From Streptomyces sp. 71268 (lineage in GTDB: Bacteria; Actinomycetota; Actinomycetes; Streptomycetales; Streptomycetaceae), in the NCBI RefSeq assembly GCF_029392895.1, contig NZ_CP114200.1, forward strand, positions 8,128,501-8,192,500: a DNA stretch of 64,000 bases, given 5' to 3'. A program made the position numbers and the translations under genes. Of this stretch, positions 26,144 to 34,368 are shown piece after piece (within the stretch, counting starts at the first letter, position 1; each line of letters starts with the position of its first letter). Under the pieces are notes generated by a model. That model made no database searches. It saw only the letters and a list, made by a program, of their open reading frames with translations, and had not been told where the DNA came from.

Positions 26144-27106
26144 ATGAACGAGACCACCGACGCGATACGGCCGCCGGAGCCGGACTTCTCGGCCATCACA
26201 CCGGAGGAACTGCTCGTCTACCGCGCCGCGGAGAACCGCTTCCGGGCCTCCGTCGCGGCACGCGCGATCATCGGGGAGCCGCACGCCGGCGCCGCGATCG
26301 ACTGGCAGGAGATCGCGCTGCCCGACCGCACCCTGCCGGTACGGGTCTACCGACCGGCCCCGACGGGCGGTGACGAAGCCGGGACCCGTACCGAGCTGCC
26401 GCTCGTGGTCCACGTCCACGGAGGCGGCTTCGTGGGCACGGCGACACAGTGCGACTGGACCAACAGTCACCTCGCCGCGCGGCTGCCCGCCCTCGTCGTC
26501 TCGGTCGAGCACCGCCTCCTGGCCCCCGACAGCCCGCTGTCCAGCGCCGTCGACGACGGCTGGGACGCGCTCTGGCACGTGGTGCGCCACGCCGGGCGGT
26601 GGGGCGTCGACCCGGCGCGGGTGGCCGTCTTCGGCGAGAGCTGCGGCGCGCTGATCAGCGCGCTGACGGCCATCCGGGCGCGGGAGGCCGGCCTTCGGCT
26701 CAGGGCGCAGGTGCTGGTCAACCCGGCGGTCGACGTGACCGAGGCGATGTTCGACCACCCCTCGATCACCCGGTACGCGTACCAGCCGTCCCGGGCCCTT
26801 CCGCTCCTGCGGTACGTGCGGCGACTCGCCACCCCGCCGGGAGCCGACGCCCGCGCCCTCTCACCGCTGCACGCGGACGACCTGAGCGGGCTCGCCCCGG
26901 CGCTCGTGGTGGTGCCCACCCAGGACGCGCTCGCCGACCACGGCCGCCGCTATGCCGAACGACTGAGCCAGGCGGGGAATCCCGTGCGGCTGACCGAGTA
27001 CCCGGAAGCCAAGCACGCCTTTCTCACCCTGCCCGGGGTGGAACCGCAGGCCGAGGCCGCCCAGGCGGAGATCCTCGCGTTCCTCCGTACGGCCCTGGCG
27101 AAATGA
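26144..27106 (+). CDS. Alpha/beta hydrolase (HSL-type esterase)
   Basis: A 320-residue esterase of the hormone-sensitive-lipase group. It shows the oxyanion-hole motif HGGGF (about residue 92), the nucleophile elbow GESCG (about 166), and the C-terminal histidine in EAKHAF; the acidic residue is probably in TQDALADHG. The family hydrolyses short-chain esters, and some members act on drugs or lactones. The ATG is preceded by GGGAGAGGG. The next gene starts within its stop codon region, so both belong to one operon behind the TetR operator. Confidence 0.9.
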   Translation: MNETTDAIRPPEPDFSAITPEELLVYRAAENRFRASVAARAIIGEPHAGAAIDWQEIALPDRTLPVRVYRPAPTGGDEAGTRTELPLVVHVHGGGFVGTATQCDWTNSHLAARLPALVVSVEHRLLAPDSPLSSAVDDGWDALWHVVRHAGRWGVDPARVAVFGESCGALISALTAIRAREAGLRLRAQVLVNPAVDVTEAMFDHPSITRYAYQPSRALPLLRYVRRLATPPGADARALSPLHADDLSGLAPALVVVPTQDALADHGRRYAERLSQAGNPVRLTEYPEAKHAFLTLPGVEPQAEAAQAEILAFLRTALAK

Positions 27107-27117
27107 CGGGAGGAACG

Positions 27118-27906
27118 GTGTCCACCATGGAGGAGCACGCGGTGCGCGGCGTCGGCGTCATCGGAGTGGGCGAGATCGGCCGGGCCGTCGTCGAGGGCCT
27201 GCGCCACGGGGGCGGCGCGTCGCCGGAGGTCCACCTCTCTCCCCGGGGGGCCCGCACCGCCGCCGACCTGGCCGGGCGTTTCGAGGGCGTGCGGGTGTGC
27301 GCCTCCAACCAGGAGGTGGTCGACCGCTCCGAAGTGGTGATCATCGCCGTACGCCGCCAGGACCACCACGAGGCACTGGCCGGGCTGACGATCGAGGACG
27401 ACAAGACCGTGGTCAGCCTGATGGCCGGGGTCGCCATCGACGACCTGCGCCGAACCCTGGCCACCGACGCCCCGATCGTCCGCGCCATCCCGCTGCCCGC
27501 CGCGCGCGAGTGCCGCTCCGTTACCGTGACCTACCCCGCGCATCCGGTGGTGGACTCCCTCTTCGAGCGGTTGGGCGGGGCGCTCCCGGTCGCGGACGAG
27601 GACGCGTTCAACGTCTGCTCCGCGCTGACCGGGACCCTCACCGCCCACTACGCCTACCTCGCCACGCTCACCTCGTGGGCCACCGACCACGGCATCGCCC
27701 GGGAAGCCGCCGACCGGTACGTGCGCGGCCTGTTCCGCGACGTCGGCCGCTCGCTGGGCGACGAGACCCGTTCGCTGTCCCAACTCGCCACCGACCACGA
27801 GACACCCGGAGGAAACAACGAGCGCGTCCGCACCACCTGGTTCGACCCGGCCAACGCGGCGGCCCTGACGCGGGCCCTGGACGGGCTCCTCGCCGACCTC
27901 GGCTGA
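27118..27906 (+). CDS. Pyrroline-5-carboxylate reductase-like dehydrogenase
   Basis: A 262-residue NAD(P)-dependent protein of the ProC/F420-oxidoreductase-like family. The N-terminal Rossmann motif is GVIGVGEIGRAVVEGL, followed by VIIAVRRQDHHEAL and VVSLMAGVAIDDLRR (ProC: SxxAGV), with the IVRAIPLPAA segment matching ProC's RxMPNTP region. The C-terminal helical dimerisation domain is less conserved, so the substrate need not be pyrroline-5-carboxylate. The GTG is chosen because GGGAGG lies just upstream; an ATG at 27103 that overlaps the hydrolase stop as ATGA would add five residues. Confidence 0.78.
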   Translation: MSTMEEHAVRGVGVIGVGEIGRAVVEGLRHGGGASPEVHLSPRGARTAADLAGRFEGVRVCASNQEVVDRSEVVIIAVRRQDHHEALAGLTIEDDKTVVSLMAGVAIDDLRRTLATDAPIVRAIPLPAARECRSVTVTYPAHPVVDSLFERLGGALPVADEDAFNVCSALTGTLTAHYAYLATLTSWATDHGIAREAADRYVRGLFRDVGRSLGDETRSLSQLATDHETPGGNNERVRTTWFDPANAAALTRALDGLLADLG

Positions 27907-28018
27907 CCCGCCCAACGCACCGGTCCAACCACCGGCCACGCTCCCGTCGCGGTGCCCCGCCCCTCCCGGCGGGGCACCGCCCGCCGTGCGCCAACTCTTC
28001 CGCCGCCCCCGCCGGCGC

Positions 28019-28049
28019 TTGACCCTGTCGCAGCGACAACGTTTCTACT
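28019..28049 (+). promoter_or_regulatory. MerR-type promoter with 19-bp spacer
   Basis: TTGACC (28019-28024) and TCTACT (28044-28049) are 19 bp apart, and the spacer contains the dyad TGTCG-CAG-CGACA (28026-28038). This overlong spacer with a central dyad is the hallmark of promoters that MerR-family proteins activate by untwisting. The expected transcription start falls on the MerR gene's ATG, implying a leaderless message. Confidence 0.8.
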
Positions 28050-28055
28050 GGCGGT

Positions 28056-28856
28056 ATGCGCATCGGAGAACTCGCCGGCGTGGCCGGCGTCACCCCCCGC
28101 GCCGTGCGGCACTACCACCGCATCGGCCTGCTGCCCGAGCCCCCTCGGCACCCCAACGGATACCGGTCGTACTCGCTGCGCGACGCCGTCGAACTCGCGC
28201 GCATCCGCCGCCTCGTCGAACTCGGGCTGAGCCTGGACGAGGTGCGCGACGTCATCGTCGACGACGCCGGCAGGGAACTGGCCGAGGTGCTCGCCGAACT
28301 CGACGCCGACCTGGCGCGCCAGGAAGAGGCCATCCGGCAGCGCCGCGCGCGCCTGGCGCAACTGCTGCGACAGGTCGAGGAGGGCGGCCGGCTGCCCGCC
28401 CAGGCGCCGGTCTCACCGGCGCTGAACACCCTGTTCGACGAGATGGCCCGCGTCTCGGCCCGGCTCCCGGGCCCCGAGCCCGCCATGGCGGCCAAGGAGC
28501 GCGAGCTGCTGGCCCTGCTGGAGACCGCGCCCCCGGACGGCGCCGACCACGGTTGGCTGGACGGCCTGATGGGGGCGCTGGGGTCCGACCCGGAGGCGGT
28601 CGCGCGGGCGTACGAGGTCTACGCGCGGTTCGACGAGTTGGCCCAGGCACCCGAGGACGACCCCCGGGTGGAGGCGACGGCCCGCGCCGTCGTGGACTTC
28701 CTGCCGCCGCAGCTCATCGAGCACCTGGTCCCCACGGACGAGTGGGAGCCGGAGACCGCCGGCGGCTTCGCCACGGCACTCTTCGCGGACCTGGCGCCCG
28801 CACAGGCGGCCGCCGTGCGCGGCGCCATCCGGCTGCTCCAGGAGCGGGTCCGATGA
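28056..28856 (+). CDS. MerR-family regulator
   Basis: A 266-residue MerR regulator. The N-terminal winged helix RIGELAGVAGVTPRAVRHYHRIGLL is followed by the second helix-turn-helix (YRSYSLRDAVELARIRRL), a long dimerisation coiled coil (about 75-115, RQEEAIRQRRARLAQLL) and a C-terminal effector domain of about 140 residues without obvious cysteine metal ligands. Small-molecule sensing is more likely than metal sensing. The promoter in front suggests autoregulation. The last codons overlap the next gene as ATGA, so the membrane protein is probably in the same regulon. Confidence 0.92.
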   Translation: MRIGELAGVAGVTPRAVRHYHRIGLLPEPPRHPNGYRSYSLRDAVELARIRRLVELGLSLDEVRDVIVDDAGRELAEVLAELDADLARQEEAIRQRRARLAQLLRQVEEGGRLPAQAPVSPALNTLFDEMARVSARLPGPEPAMAAKERELLALLETAPPDGADHGWLDGLMGALGSDPEAVARAYEVYARFDELAQAPEDDPRVEATARAVVDFLPPQLIEHLVPTDEWEPETAGGFATALFADLAPAQAAAVRGAIRLLQERVR

Positions 28857-29710
28857 CCGGTCTGTCGGTGTTACGCGCGATCGTGCGGTGGTCGGCGGCG
28901 GCGATGGCGCTCGGGGAAGCGGCGCTGGTGCTGTGCCTGGCCTCCGGCACCCGCGTCGCGCCCGTGGTGCGGGCCGGTGTGGGGCTCGCGACGCTCGCCG
29001 CCGTGGTGGCCATGGCGACGCTCCTCGCGGTGGACTACCGCCGCCACCGGCGCACCGGGTTGGGCTGGCGCCCCGCCGCAGTGGCCGCCGTCGCGGACGG
29101 GGTGCCGACGCTCGCGCGCCGGCTCGTCGCCCACGAGGCGCGGCTGTTCACCAGCTCGCTGCGCTGGGTGACGCGCCGTGGGCCGCACGGCGTGCGCGCG
29201 GGTGACACGGCGGTCCCGTACGCGTCGGGGCAGGCGGCCGTCATGTACGGCTTCCTGTTCGTGAGCGTCGTGGAGACGGTGGCGCTCGCGTACCTCATCC
29301 CGTGGCCCCTGCTACACACCATCACCCTGGTGCTGGACCTGTGGGGCGTGTACTTCGTCATCGCCCTGCACGCCTCCTGCGTCGTACGCCCGCACGTCAT
29401 CGGCGCCGACGGCTCGCTGCGGCTGCGCTACGGGGTGCTGCTCGACATCCACGTCCCCGCCGGGCACATCGCGGCCGTCCGCGTCGACCGCCGCTTCCCC
29501 GAGAGCAGACTGGCGGCCGTCGACGCGAACGGCGTGGCCGAACTCGCCGTGGCCAGCCAGGTGACGGTCACCGTGGAACTGCGCGAGCCGGTGGTCTTCG
29601 TGCGTCCGCTCGGCAGGTTGGCGCGGGCCCGCACCTTCCGCTTCCACGCCGACGACCCGGCACCAGCCGTCGCCGCGCTCCGTGCCCGCGCGGCCCTCGA
29701 CGCCACCTGA
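28853..29710 (+). CDS. Conserved membrane protein co-transcribed with MerR
   Basis: A 285-residue protein with about four transmembrane segments, two near the N terminus (about 15-60) and two in the middle (about 125-165), then a soluble beta-rich C-terminal region (about 175-285, with RLRYGVLLDIHVPAGHIAAVRV). I do not recognise a named family; the C-terminal region looks like a PH-like or other beta domain on the cytoplasmic side. Translational coupling to the MerR gene suggests it is a target or part of the response. Confidence 0.75.
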   Translation: MTGLSVLRAIVRWSAAAMALGEAALVLCLASGTRVAPVVRAGVGLATLAAVVAMATLLAVDYRRHRRTGLGWRPAAVAAVADGVPTLARRLVAHEARLFTSSLRWVTRRGPHGVRAGDTAVPYASGQAAVMYGFLFVSVVETVALAYLIPWPLLHTITLVLDLWGVYFVIALHASCVVRPHVIGADGSLRLRYGVLLDIHVPAGHIAAVRVDRRFPESRLAAVDANGVAELAVASQVTVTVELREPVVFVRPLGRLARARTFRFHADDPAPAVAALRARAALDAT

Positions 29711-29749
29711 GTCACCCACCGCCCCCGCGCGACCCCGTCCGCCGCGCGG

Positions 29750-31228
29750 TCAGGGCCCCTCGGGCGGCGGGGCGAACCCCGCGCGCCGGGCCGTGGCGGA
29801 CAGGGTCTCCAGCGTCACCGGCGGCAGGTAGGCGCCGGCGGGGGTGCGGTGCCACCACTGGCCCGTCTCACGCAGCTCGCGCCAGGTGGTGAAGCGGTAC
29901 GCGTAGCGCCTGGCGCGCACCTGGGCGGGCGGCGCGTCGGGGAACGGGTTGGTGCGCAGCAGCCGCAGCGTCGCGCGGTCCCCCTCCAGCAGCTTGCCGA
30001 GCAACGGCGCGAACCAGGGCCGGGCGAAGGCGGGGGACAGCGCGGCGAACCACATCATCCAATCCAGCCGCCGGTGGTACGGGGCACACGGGCGCGGCAT
30101 GCGTCGTGGATCGCCCGGCTTGCCCTTGAACTCGTAGGCGCGCCAACGGGGTTCGTCCGTGCCGGGCGGGTCGTCGGTGCCCTCGATGACCACCTCGTGC
30201 CGGTGGCGGTTGACGCTGCCGAACGCGCCGTAGGCGCCGGCGATGTGGAACGGGTTGAACGAGGCGTTCATCCGCTGCCGCCTGGCCACCAGGTTGCGAG
30301 CGGGCCAGTAGCTGAGCACCAACACCAACGCGGTCGCGGCCAGCACCAGGACGGTGAACCACAGCGGGGGATCGCCGCGCTCGGCCGGCTCCGACAGGGC
30401 CAGGAGGTCGCCGATCAGATGGCCGTCGACGGCGGTCAGCGCGAGGGCGACGGTGATCCAGTTCAGCCAGGCGAAGTTGCCCGAGAGCACCAGCCAGAGC
30501 TGGGTGGCGACGATGGCCAACGCGGCCCAGGTGGCGACGGGTTGCGGGGCGAACAGGGCGAACGGGACGACGAGCTGGGCGACGTGGTTGGCCGCCGTCT
30601 CCACCCGGTGCAGCGGCCTCGGCAGCCGGTGGAAGAACCAGCTCAGCGGGCCCGGCATGGGCTGGGTCTCGTGGTGGTAGTCCAGACAGGTCAGCTCGCG
30701 CCAGCAGCGGTCGCCGCGCATCTTGATCAGACCCGCGCCGAACTCGACCCGGAACAGCAGCCAGCGCACCAACCACAGCACCAGCACCGGGGGACCGACA
30801 CGCGCGTTCCCCAGGAAAATGGCCAGGAAGCCGGCCTCAAGGAGCAGCGACTCCCAGCCGAACCCGTACCACGTCTGGCCGACGTTGACGATCGAGAGGT
30901 ACAGCGCCCACAGCGCGGCCCACATCAGCACACCGGCCCACAGCGGCACCGCGTCGGCGCAGCCCACCAGGACGGCCGCCGACAACGCGACCCCGAACCA
31001 GGCGACGGCGGCGAAGCGGCGGTCGGAGTACGAGAAGTGGAAGAGGCTGGGCGCGGCGCGGAAGGGCACCCGGGCCACGAACCGGGGGATGGGCGTGAGC
31101 CCGCGCTCGCCGAGCAGCGCCCGGAACTGGAGGGCGGCGGTCAGGAACGCCGTCAGGTAGAGGGCGGCCAGGGCCCGCTGGAATGCCAGCCGGCTCCACC
31201 AGTAGCCGTCCGCCGTGAACCACTCCAT
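29750..31228 (-). CDS. Lipase maturation factor family membrane protein
   Basis: A 492-residue protein of the LMF1 family. It begins with the typical WFTADGYWWSRLAFQRALA and keeps FGWESLLLEAGFLAIFLG, LIKMRGDRCWRELTCLDYHHETQPMP and RLDWMMWFAALSPAFARPWF. About eight to ten transmembrane helices occupy the first two thirds. The eukaryotic relative is an ER chaperone for lipases; the role of bacterial members is not established. The ATG with GGAG upstream is chosen over a longer frame that runs into the neighbouring gene's terminator. Confidence 0.9.
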   Translation of the reverse strand: MEWFTADGYWWSRLAFQRALAALYLTAFLTAALQFRALLGERGLTPIPRFVARVPFRAAPSLFHFSYSDRRFAAVAWFGVALSAAVLVGCADAVPLWAGVLMWAALWALYLSIVNVGQTWYGFGWESLLLEAGFLAIFLGNARVGPPVLVLWLVRWLLFRVEFGAGLIKMRGDRCWRELTCLDYHHETQPMPGPLSWFFHRLPRPLHRVETAANHVAQLVVPFALFAPQPVATWAALAIVATQLWLVLSGNFAWLNWITVALALTAVDGHLIGDLLALSEPAERGDPPLWFTVLVLAATALVLVLSYWPARNLVARRQRMNASFNPFHIAGAYGAFGSVNRHRHEVVIEGTDDPPGTDEPRWRAYEFKGKPGDPRRMPRPCAPYHRRLDWMMWFAALSPAFARPWFAPLLGKLLEGDRATLRLLRTNPFPDAPPAQVRARRYAYRFTTWRELRETGQWWHRTPAGAYLPPVTLETLSATARRAGFAPPPEGP

Positions 31229-31308
31229 GCCTCGCTCCTCGCCCTGCTCGCCCCGGAAGTGCGCCATGCGTACCACCCGAAGACCGGGCGCCGCCGCTTC
31301 CCGTGGGC

Positions 31309-31348
31309 GCCGCGTGTCGCCCGGGCCCGGGTCCGGGCGACACGCGGC
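31309..31348 (-). terminator. Terminator of the secreted peptidase gene
   Basis: Perfect 16-bp stem (GCCGCGTGTCGCCCGG and complement) with an eight-base loop, 11 bases past the peptidase stop. Confidence 0.8.
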
Positions 31349-31359
31349 GCGGCGGACGA

Positions 31360-32958
31360 CTACCGCGCCTGGTGCTCCGGCAAACCGGCCCCCCGGCAGG
31401 TGACGTCGGCGGCGGGGAGGTCGCCGGTGAGCAGGTACGTCGTCGTCGCGTGGTCCACGCACGGATTGCCCCGACTGGCGAAGACGCCGTGCGAGTAGTC
31501 GTCGCGCAGGGTGACCAGCCGCGCGCCCGGCAGTCGGGCCGCCAACCGCCGAGCCCCGGCCAGCGGGGTGACCGGGTCGTGCTCGCTGGCCACCAGCAGC
31601 GCCGAAGCCGCCCGCGGGCCGCCGAGCGGCGTGCGGTGGTGCGGCCGGTGGTGCCAGTACGCGCAGGCGCTGGCCTCCAGGCCGGTCACCAGCGGGTACG
31701 GGTCGAGCCGGCGCAGCCCGCGCAGGTCGGTGACCACCTCGCGCGGGCTCGGGCCCGGGCCGTCCGCGCACTTGACGACGCGGTTGGCCGCCTCGTAGTT
31801 GCGCGAGGCCGCGTCGCCGAACGGTGCCACGGGCCGCAGCTTGGCAACGTTGCCAGTGCGCAGGTAGTCGCGCAGCCCGTCGCCGAGCGGTGCCCAGCGC
31901 TCGGTGCGGCCGAGCGCCCGGTAGACGGCGCGGTCGAACTCGGCCGGGCCGAACCCGTCCACCGGGCGGGCCGCCAGTCGATCACGCGCCCGCGCGTACG
32001 CCGCCCGCACCTGGCCGGCACTCTCGCCGAGCCCGTACCGTCGCGGGTCGCCGGCCAGCCAGCCGAAGAGCACCTCACGCTGGCGCAGCAGCGCCGCGGC
32101 CTGTCGGACGTCGAAGTCGTGCCAATCCCACGGCCCGACAACGCTGTCCAGCACCATCCGGCCGGTGCGGTCGGGGAAGAGCGTCGCGTACGCCGCGCCC
32201 AGGTAGCTGCCGTAGGAGACGCCGAGGAAGTGCGTGCGGGGCTCGCCGAGCGCGGCGCGGATGGCGTCCATGTCGCGCGCCGTCGCCTCGGTGGACAGCG
32301 CGCCCAGCGCCGCCGGACCCGCGCCATCGGCGCAGTCCCCGGCCAGTTGGCGCAGCGCGGCCAGGTGGCGCCGCTCGCCGGCGGCGTCGGTCGGCAGCGG
32401 GTCGGTGCCCGGGCTCGCGAACAGGCCGCCCATCGGGCCGCAGTCGACGGGCGCGCTGCGCCCCACGCCGCGCGGGTCGAAGCCGACGACGTCGTACGCG
32501 CGACGCACCCGCTCCGGGAGCTTGGCGCGCTTGGTCACCGCATAGGGCAGTCCGGAGCCGCCCGGCCCGCCGGGGTTGACCAGCAGCGCGCCGCGCCGCT
32601 CGGCGGCGGTGCCCGAGGCGCGGACCCGGGAGACGGCGATGTCGAGCGTGGGCCCGGTGGGGCGGTTCCAGTTCAGCGGCACCCGCACCGTGCCGCACTC
32701 GACCCGCTCGCCGGGCGGCGGGGTCGGCAGCGAGGCGGGGCACGGGCCGAACTCGACGGCGGGGTGCGAGGCGGCGTGCGCGGACGGGGACGCCAGCGCT
32801 GATATCGGCGGTATGGGCGATATCGGCGGTATGAGCGCGGCGATGGCGGCGGCGAGCGCGGTCGTGGTGGCGGCGCGGCGGGGGCGTGACGTGGTGGTTC
32901 GGGCGGTCGTCGCGGCGGTCGGCGGCGCGGGTGTCGAGGTCGGGGTGGTGGATGGCAT
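31360..32958 (-). CDS. Secreted tripeptidyl aminopeptidase-like hydrolase
   Basis: A 532-residue alpha/beta-hydrolase-fold exopeptidase of the SlpD/SlpE/Tap type. An N-terminal signal peptide (hydrophobic core about 32-60, cleavage near AHA-AS) precedes the mature enzyme. Motifs are NPGGPGGSG (oxyanion hole), DPRGVGRS, the nucleophile elbow GVSYGSYLG, the acidic residue in SEHDPVTP and the C-terminal histidine in DDYSHGVFASRGNPC. It would cleave N-terminal peptides outside the cell. The start is divergent from the zincophore-like cluster, and the Zur-like box lies 46 bp upstream, so it may share zinc control. Confidence 0.9.
   Translation of the reverse strand: MPSTTPTSTPAPPTAATTARTTTSRPRRAATTTALAAAIAALIPPISPIPPISALASPSAHAASHPAVEFGPCPASLPTPPPGERVECGTVRVPLNWNRPTGPTLDIAVSRVRASGTAAERRGALLVNPGGPGGSGLPYAVTKRAKLPERVRRAYDVVGFDPRGVGRSAPVDCGPMGGLFASPGTDPLPTDAAGERRHLAALRQLAGDCADGAGPAALGALSTEATARDMDAIRAALGEPRTHFLGVSYGSYLGAAYATLFPDRTGRMVLDSVVGPWDWHDFDVRQAAALLRQREVLFGWLAGDPRRYGLGESAGQVRAAYARARDRLAARPVDGFGPAEFDRAVYRALGRTERWAPLGDGLRDYLRTGNVAKLRPVAPFGDAASRNYEAANRVVKCADGPGPSPREVVTDLRGLRRLDPYPLVTGLEASACAYWHHRPHHRTPLGGPRAASALLVASEHDPVTPLAGARRLAARLPGARLVTLRDDYSHGVFASRGNPCVDHATTTYLLTGDLPAADVTCRGAGLPEHQAR
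32801..32833. repeat. Tandem 18-bp repeat inside the signal peptide
   Basis: GATATCGGCGGTATG occurs twice with an 18-bp period and encodes a repeated P-P-I-S/P-I unit in the hydrophobic core of the peptidase signal sequence. Confidence 0.6.
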
Positions 32959-32996
32959 GGCGGAGCTCGCAATCGGAAGATCAGTGGTTCAGCTAG

Positions 32997-33025
32997 GTGA
33001 CAATGAAAATGATTATCGATAGCGT
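32997..33025 (+). promoter_or_regulatory. Promoter of the zincophore-like cluster
   Basis: GTGACA (32997-33002) and TAGCGT (33020-33025) are separated by exactly 17 bp. The expected start is about 80 bases before the first GTG. The spacer is occupied by the Zur-like box. Confidence 0.7.
33004..33018. promoter_or_regulatory. Zur-like zinc box
   Basis: TGAAAATGATTATCG matches 13 of 15 positions of the actinobacterial Zur consensus TGAAAATGATTTTCA as I know it, keeps the 7-1-7 dyad, and is strikingly AT-rich for this genome. It sits between -35 and -10, where a repressor would exclude RNA polymerase. DmdR/IdeR iron boxes look different (TTAGGTTAGGCTAACCTAA-like). Confidence 0.75.
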
Positions 33026-33111
33026 GTGCTCTTGGTCAACACGGTCCCGGCCGCCAGGGGGCTCCCCCTCGCGTGCCCGGACCCCCAAGTGCCCTGGCGA
33101 AAAGGAGAGTT

Positions 33112-34368
33112 GTGGGTCACCTTCTGATGATCGAAAGCTGGGTGGGGTCCATGAGCCGGCTGCTGCCGCGCGCCGTGCGGGAGAGCGGGCACGAGTTCAC
33201 GTTCCTCACCCGTGACCTGCACCACTACCTGCGCAGCGCCCCCGAGGGCGCCAGCCACCCGCTGCTCGGCGCGCGCAACGTCCTCACCCTGGACACCAAC
33301 GACACCCAGGCCCTGCTCCCACGGGTGGAGCGGCTGCACGCGGCGCTCGGTTTCGACGGGGTCATCACCTCGTGCGACTACTACCTGCCGGCCGTCGCCG
33401 AGGTCGCGGCCCGGCTCGGACTGCCCGGCGCGCCGCCCGGCGCCGTGGCGGACGCCTGCCGCAAGGACGCCACGCGGCGCGTGCTGCACGCCGCCGGGGT
33501 GCCGGGGCCACGGTTTTCCGTCTGCGACGACTGGGCCCAGGCCGCCGAGGCGGCCCGCGAGATCGGCTACCCGCTGGTCATCAAGCCGGTGGACCTGTGC
33601 GCCGGCATGTTCGTACGGCGCGTCGACGACGAGGGCGACCTCTCCCGCGCCTACCGGGCCCTCGCCGACTTCCCCGTCAACGCGCGCGGCCAGCGGCGCG
33701 CCCCGCAGGTGCTCCTCGAAGAACTCCTCGAAGGGCCCGAAGTCAGCGTCGAGACCGTCTCGTTCGACGGCAAGAGCCACGTCGTGGGCGTCACCGACAA
33801 GAGCATCGGCGGGGCGCCGGCGTTCATCGAGACGGGCCACATGTTCCCCGCCGCCCTCGACGCCGAGGCCACCACCGCCGCCGCGAGCACCGCCCAGGAC
33901 GCGCTGGCCGCGCTCGGCCTCGACCACGTCGTGGCACACACCGAGATCAAGCTCACCGCGCACGGCCCCCGGGTCGTGGAGGTCAACCCCCGGCCCGCCG
34001 GCAACCGCATCACCGAACTCGTACGCCACGTCACCGGCATCGACCTCGCCGCGGCCTTCGTGGACGTCGCCCTGGGCAACACGCCCGACCTCGCCGCCCG
34101 CGACACCGGCCTGACCAGCGCCGCCATCGGCTTCCTCGTACCGGAGACCGCGGGCGTCCTGGACGCCATCGAGGGCGCCGACGGCCTCGCCGAGCGCCCG
34201 GGCGTTCTGGAGGCCCAACTCGCCCAGCCGGGCACCACGGTCAAGGCGGCCGGCAGCAACAACGAGTACCTCGGCCACGTCATGGCCGCCGACCCCGCGG
34301 GCAGCGGCGCCCGCTCCCGGGTCGAGGAACTGCTCGCAGCGCTGCGCCCGCGGGTGGCCACCCGATGA
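33112..34368 (+). CDS. ATP-grasp carboxylate-amine ligase
   Basis: A 418-residue ATP-grasp enzyme, first gene of the Zur-box cluster. The N-terminal domain (about 1-110, IESWVGSMSRLLPRAVRESGH) resembles the substrate domain of BacD-like L-amino-acid ligases. The ATP-binding core has YPLVIKPVDLCAGMFVRRV, LLEELLEGPEVSVE and the Mg-binding EVNPRPAGNRI. Such enzymes activate a carboxylate as acyl phosphate and join it to an amine, typically making dipeptides or amino-acid amides. The GTG start has AAGGAG upstream. It overlaps the next gene as ATGA. It probably performs the main condensation step of an unknown small chelator. Confidence 0.88.
   Translation: MGHLLMIESWVGSMSRLLPRAVRESGHEFTFLTRDLHHYLRSAPEGASHPLLGARNVLTLDTNDTQALLPRVERLHAALGFDGVITSCDYYLPAVAEVAARLGLPGAPPGAVADACRKDATRRVLHAAGVPGPRFSVCDDWAQAAEAAREIGYPLVIKPVDLCAGMFVRRVDDEGDLSRAYRALADFPVNARGQRRAPQVLLEELLEGPEVSVETVSFDGKSHVVGVTDKSIGGAPAFIETGHMFPAALDAEATTAAASTAQDALAALGLDHVVAHTEIKLTAHGPRVVEVNPRPAGNRITELVRHVTGIDLAAAFVDVALGNTPDLAARDTGLTSAAIGFLVPETAGVLDAIEGADGLAERPGVLEAQLAQPGTTVKAAGSNNEYLGHVMAADPAGSGARSRVEELLAALRPRVATR

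Noticed and set aside
33004..33018. Iron box (DmdR/IdeR or classical Fur) instead of a Zur box
   Set aside because: The site resembles Fur-family boxes in general, but streptomycete iron boxes follow a TTAGGTTAGGCTAACCTAA pattern; the TGAAAATGATT core fits Zur better.
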